Origin: Synchiropus splendidus
Lineage: Eukaryota; Chordata; Actinopteri; Syngnathiformes; Callionymidae
Direction: 5' to 3'
NCBI RefSeq assembly: GCF_027744825.2
Contig: NC_071349.1
Location: 1,054,001-1,118,000 of the forward strand
DNA length: 64,000 nucleotides
How positions within the stretch are numbered: position 1 is the first letter of the stretch; each line of letters begins with the position of its first letter. The position numbers and the translations under genes are program-made. This document shows, piece after piece, positions 59,723-64,000 of the stretch. Under the pieces are notes generated by a model that was not told where the DNA came from, made no database searches, and was given only the letters and a program-made list of their open reading frames with translations.

Positions 59723-62178
59723 TTGCACATCAAATCTAAGCTGTCTGAAGTGTTTTTCGAAAGTTATCAACATTTTTATGTTTGGCGTTCCGGAACCCAC
59801 GTTATCACAAGCTGAAAACGCGTTTTCTGCATTGTGCCATAACTTTGTAGGGAAGCTTCAGAACATGAAATTTTCAGGTCCCACTATAGCAGAAAGGGTC
59901 TTTCTAGTAGTTGCACATCAAATCTAAGCTGTCTGAAGTGTTTTTCGAATGTTATCAACATTTTTATGTTTGGCGTTCCGGAACCCACCTTATCTCAGGA
60001 TGAAAAATCGTTTTGTGCATTGTGCCATAACTTTGCAGGGAAGCTTCAGAACATGAAATGTTCACCTCCCACTATTGCAGGAGGGTCTTTCAAGTAGTTG
60101 CACATCAAATCTAAGCTGTCTGAAGTCTTTTTCGAAAGTTATCAACATTATTATGTTTGGCGTTCCGGAATCGACCTTATCTCAGGCTGAAAACGCGTTT
60201 TACGCATTGTGCCATAATATTGCAGGGAACCTCTAGGACATGAAATGTTCACCTCCCACTATAGCAGAAAGGGTCTTTCTAGTAGTTACACATCAAATCT
60301 AAGCTGTCTGAAGTGTTTTTCGAATGTTATCAACATTTTTATGTTTGGCGTTCCGGAACCCACCTTATCTCAGGATGAAAAATCGTTTTGTGCATTGTCC
60401 CATAACTTTCCATGGGAAGCTTCAGAACATGAAATTTTCACGTCCCACTATACCAGAAAGGGTCTTTTTAGTAGTTGCACATCAAATCTAAGCTGTCTAA
60501 AGTGTTTTCCGAAAGTTATCAACATTTTTATGTTTGGCGTTCCGGAATCGTCCTTATCTCAGGCTGAAAACGCGTTTGCTGCATTGTGCCATAACTTTGC
60601 AGGGAAGCTTCAGAACATGAAATTTTCACATCCCACTATAGCAGAAATGGTTTTTCTAGTAATTGCACATCAGAGCGAAGCTGTCTGAAGTGTTTTTCCA
60701 AAGTTATCAACATTTTTATGTTTGGCGTTCCGGAACCCACCTGATCTCAAGCTGAAAACGCGTTTTCTGCATTGTGCCATAACTTTGCAGGGAAGCTTCA
60801 GAACATGAAATGTTCACCTCCCACTATAGCAGGAGGGACTTTCAAGTAGTTGCACATCAAATCTAAGCTGTCTGAAGTCTTTTTCGAAAGTTATCAACAT
60901 TTTTTATGTTTGGCGTTCCGGAATCGACCTTATCTCAGGCTGAAAACGCGTTTTACGCATTGTGCCATAATATTGCAGGGAACCTTTAGAACATGAAATG
61001 TTCACCTCCCACTATAGCAGAATGGGTCTTTCTAGTAGTTGCACATCAAATCTAAGCTGTCTGAAGTGTTTTTCCAAAGTTATCAACATTCTTATGTTTG
61101 GCGTTCCGGAACCCACCTTATCTCAGGCTGTCAACGCATTTTCTGCATTGTGCCATAACTTTGCAGTATAGCGTCAGAACATGAAATTTTCACATCCCAC
61201 TATAGCAGAAAGGGTCTTTGTATTCGTTGCACATTAAATCTAAGCTGTCTGAAGTGTTTTTCCAAAGTTATCAACATTTTTACGTTTGCCGCTCCGGAAC
61301 CCACATTATCTCTGGCTTAACACGCGTTTTCTGCATTGTGCCATAACTTTGCAGGGAAGCTTCAGAACATGAAATTTTAACCTCCCACTGTAGCAGAAAG
61401 GGTCTTTCTTTGATGATTTGATGTAGTTGCACATCAAATCTAAGCTGTCTGAAATGTTTTTCCAAAGTTATCAACATTTTTATGTTTGGCGTTCCGGAAC
61501 CCACCTTATATCAGGCTGAAAACGCGTTTTCTGCATTGTGCCATAACTTTGCAGGGAAGCTTCAGAACATGAAATTTTCAACTCCCACTAAAACAGACAG
61601 GGTCTTTCTAGTAGTTGCACATCAAATCTAAGCTGTCTGAAGCGTTTTTCCAAAGTTGTCAACATTTTTATGTTTGGCGTTCCGGAATCGACCTTATCTC
61701 AGGCTGAAAACGCGTTGTCTGCATTGTGCCATAACTTTGCATTGAAGCTTTCAAACATGAAATTTTAACCTCCCACTATAGCAGAAAGGGTCTTTCTAGT
61801 AGTTGCACATCAAATCTAAGCTGTCTGAAGTGTTTTTCGAAAGTTAGCAACATTTTTATGTTTGGCGTTCTGGAACCCACCTTATCACAAGCTGAAAACG
61901 CGTTTTCTGCATTGTGCCATGACTTTGCAGGGAAGCTTCAGAACATGAAATTTTCACGTCCGACTATACCAGAAAGGGTCTTTCCAGTAGTTGCACATCA
62001 AATCTAAGCTGTCTGAAGTGTTTTTCGAAAGTTATGAACATTTTTATGTTTCGCGTTCCGTAATCGACCTTATCTCAGGATGAAAAATCGTTTTTTGCAT
62101 TGTCCCATACCTTTGCAGGGAAGCTTCAGAACATGAAATTTTCACATCCCACTATAGCAGAAAGGGTCTTTCTGGTAT
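59723..62178. repeat. Right-hand HOR, copy D3, 2456 bp
   Basis: Full-length form including the 12-bp insertion (61415-61440). It lies 4336 bp (2456 + 1880) from D1 and shares the D1 variant gctgtctaaagtg near 60494. Apart from such single sites I saw no differences from D1, so the copies are of very recent common origin. Confidence 0.9.
61415..61440. repeat. 12-bp insertion forming a 10-bp inverted repeat (D3)
   Basis: Same insertion as in D1, at offset 4336, with arms at 61415-61424 and 61431-61440. Its identical form shows that it arose once, before the HOR was amplified. Confidence 0.92.
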
Positions 62179-64000
62179 TTGCACATCAAATCTAAGCTGT
62201 CTGAAGTGTTTTTCGAAAGTTATCAACATTTTTATGTTTGGCGTTCCGGAACCCACGTTATCACAAGCTGAAAACGCGTTTTCTGCATTGTGCCATAACT
62301 TTGTAGGGAAGCTTCAGAACATGAAATTTTCAGGTCCCACTATAGCAGAAAGGGTCTTTCTAGTAGTTGCACATCAAATCTAAGCTGTCTGAAGTGTTTT
62401 TCGAATGTTATCAACATTTTTATGTTTGGCGTTCCGGAACCCACCTTATCTCAGGATGAAAAATCGTTTTGTGCATTGTGCCATAACTTTGCAGGGAAGC
62501 TTCAGAACATGAAATGTTCACCTCCCACTATTGCAGGAGGGTCTTTCAAGTAGTTGCACATCAAATCTAAGCTGTCTGAAGTCTTTTTCGAAAGTTATCA
62601 ACATTATTATGTTTGGCGTTCCGGAATCGACCTTATCTCAGGCTGAAAACGCGTTTTACGCATTGTGCCATAATATTGCAGGGAACCTCTAGGACATGAA
62701 ATGTTCACCTCCCACTATAGCAGAAAGGGTCTTTCTAGTAGTTACACATCAAATCTAAGCTGTCTGAAGTGTTTTTCGAATGTTATCAACATTTTTATGT
62801 TTGGCGTTCCGGAACCCACCTTATCTCAGGATGAAAAATCGTTTTGTGCATTGTCCCATAACTTTCCATGGGAAGCTTCAGAACATGAAATTTTCACGTC
62901 CCACTATACCAGAAAGGGTCTTTTTAGTAGTTGCACATCAAATCTAAGCTGTCTGAAGTGTTTTCCGAAAGTTATCAACATTTTTATGTTTGGCGTTCCG
63001 GAATCGTCCTTATCTCAGGCTGAAAACGCGTTTGCTGCATTGTGCCATAACTTTGCAGGGAAGCTTCAGAACATGAAATTTTCACATCCCACTATAGCAG
63101 AAATGGTTTTTCTAGTAATTGCACATCAGAGCGAAGCTGTCTGAAGTGTTTTTCCAAAGTTATCAACATTTTTATGTTTGGCGTTCCGGAACCCACCTGA
63201 TCTCAAGCTGAAAACGCGTTTTCTGCATTGTGCCATAACTTTGCAGGGAAGCTTCAGAACATGAAATGTTCACCTCCCACTATAGCAGGAGGGACTTTCA
63301 AGTAGTTGCACATCAAATCTAAGCTGTCTGAAGTCTTTTTCGAAAGTTATCAACATTTTTTATGTTTGGCGTTCCGGAATCGACCTTATCTCAGGCTGAA
63401 AACGCGTTTTACGCATTGTGCCATAATATTGCAGGGAACCTTTAGAACATGAAATGTTCACCTCCCACTATAGCAGAATGGGTCTTTCTAGTAGTTGCAC
63501 ATCAAATCTAAGCTGTCTGAAGTGTTTTTCCAAAGTTATCAACATTCTTATGTTTGGCGTTCCGGAACCCACCTTATCTCAGGCTGTCAACGCATTTTCT
63601 GCATTGTGCCATAACTTTGCAGTATAGCGTCAGAACATGAAATTTTCACATCCCACTATAGCAGAAAGGGTCTTTGTATTCGTTGCACATTAAATCTAAG
63701 CTGTCTGAAGTGTTTTTCCAAAGTTATCAACATTTTTACGTTTGCCGCTCCGGAACCCACATTATCTCTGGCTTAACACGCGTTTTCTGCATTGTGCCAT
63801 AACTTTGCAGGGAAGCTTCAGAACATGAAATTTTAACCTCCCACTGTAGCAGAAAGGGTCTTTCTTTGATGATTTGATGTAGTTGCACATCAAATCTAAG
63901 CTGTCTGAAATGTTTTTCCAAAGTTATCAACATTTTTATGTTTGGCGTTCCGGAACCCACCTTATATCAGGCTGAAAACGCGTTTTCTGCATTGTGCCAT
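62179..64000. repeat. Right-hand HOR, copy D4, cut by the window end
   Basis: This continues the array in the same register. It has the full-length structure (agcagaatggg, tatagcgtcag unit and 12-bp insertion at 63871-63896) but carries the D2 variant gctgtctgaagtg near 62950. About 1.8 kb of the expected 2456 bp is inside the window, so the array extends beyond base 64000. Confidence 0.9.
63871..63896. repeat. 12-bp insertion forming a 10-bp inverted repeat (D4)
   Basis: Third occurrence, at offset 2456 from D3, with arms at 63871-63880 and 63887-63896. D2 lacks the unit that would carry it. Confidence 0.92.

Larger units (their letters stand above)
1..64000 (+). repeat. 188-bp tandem satellite array filling the window
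   Basis: Every stretch of the window is a copy of one 188-bp unit, always in the same orientation. Taking gttgcacatc as the unit start, it begins at 1 and the last one begins at 63882, giving 340 units plus 119 bp. The accumulated length change is -39 bp against 340 x 188, explained by one 42-bp deletion, three 12-bp insertions and scattered 1-9 bp indels. Neighbouring units in the older parts differ at roughly 5-12% of positions by eye. No non-satellite island, inverted unit or mobile element was found. A unit near nucleosome repeat length, organised into higher-order repeats, is typical of centromeric or pericentromeric satellites in plants and animals; that placement is inference. The family and species are not recognised. 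Confidence 0.98.

Noticed and set aside
1..64000. Other short open frames on both strands as a repeated peptide or cysteine-rich gene family
   Set aside because: Start codons depend on chance variants (aaattttc to aaatgttc), stops come from the fixed tctaag of the unit start, and substitutions and indels ignore codon position. There is no promoter, intron or polyadenylation context.
1..64000. CENP-B box
   Set aside because: No match to nTTCGnnnnAnnCGGGn was seen in the unit or its main variants on either strand. The ttcgaaag and cccgaatcg variants fit only part of it.
1..64000. DnaA-box-like ttatcaaca in each unit, suggesting a bacterial origin or plasmid iterons
   Set aside because: It differs from the TTATNCACA consensus, and a 64-kb gene-free 188-bp array is not a bacterial origin structure.
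1..64000. CRISPR array or other repeat-spacer system
   Set aside because: Units are contiguous with no unrelated spacers; the variable positions are point mutations within the repeat.
1..64000. Transposable element, tRNA/5S gene or telomere repeat within the array
   Set aside because: Reading through the whole window, every interval aligns to the 188-bp unit. No poly-A tail, terminal repeat, cloverleaf or TTTAGGG/TTAGGG run was seen.
55387..64000. Assembly artefact as the cause of the nearly identical 2456-bp copies
   Set aside because: Not excluded, but less likely: copies differ in length (1880 against 2456 bp) and at a readable base (gtctaaag/gtctgaag), which a simple duplicated contig would not show. 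Long reads spanning 55-64 kb would decide.

Overview
The whole window is one uninterrupted satellite DNA array. A 188-bp monomer (about 40% G+C, counted on a majority-type copy) is repeated head to tail in a single orientation from base 1 to base 64000: 340 monomers plus a 119-bp partial one. I find no protein-coding gene, RNA gene, transposon, CRISPR array, inverted block or unique-sequence island. Short open frames on both strands are by-products of the repeat. Because 188 is not a multiple of 3, the reading frame changes at every monomer boundary, and the same frames recur with the same stop codons.

The window suggests a eukaryotic chromosome, with a centromeric, pericentromeric or other constitutive heterochromatin block as the most likely setting. 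The basis is the near-nucleosomal unit length, the multi-level tandem organisation, and the concentration of variants at CpG sites as TpG or CpA, which suggests a genome that methylates cytosine. I do not recognise the satellite family and cannot name the species. A CENP-B box was not seen.

Layout. (1) Positions 1 to about 20.3 kb: mostly diverged monomers with local tandem duplications of 3 or 4 monomers (564 bp at 1-883 and 6009-6794; 752 bp at 4471-5974 and 10644-12147) and long-range copies (7703-9408 again at 15038-16743; 4471-5974 type again at 9361-10112). (2) 20.3-33.0 kb: near-identical single monomers at 20285-20848, 752-bp units at 21209-22712, 564-bp units at 25491-26589, and a 2247-bp, 12-monomer tandem duplication at 28466-32959. 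(3) 33-48 kb: mixed monomers with 563-, 751- and about 940-bp duplications. (4) 47971-55386: a 2443-bp, 13-monomer higher-order repeat (HOR) in one full copy and several truncated copies. (5) 55387-64000: a very homogeneous HOR of 2456 bp, with one 1880-bp short variant, still running at the right edge.

There are no genes working together here; the content is the turnover history of a satellite. The array grows more homogeneous, with longer repeat units, towards the right. This is the pattern expected when recent amplification lies to the right of the window and older flanking satellite lies to the left. Block boundaries come from reading offsets by eye and are usually good to a few tens of bases. 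Identities are qualitative because no alignment could be run.
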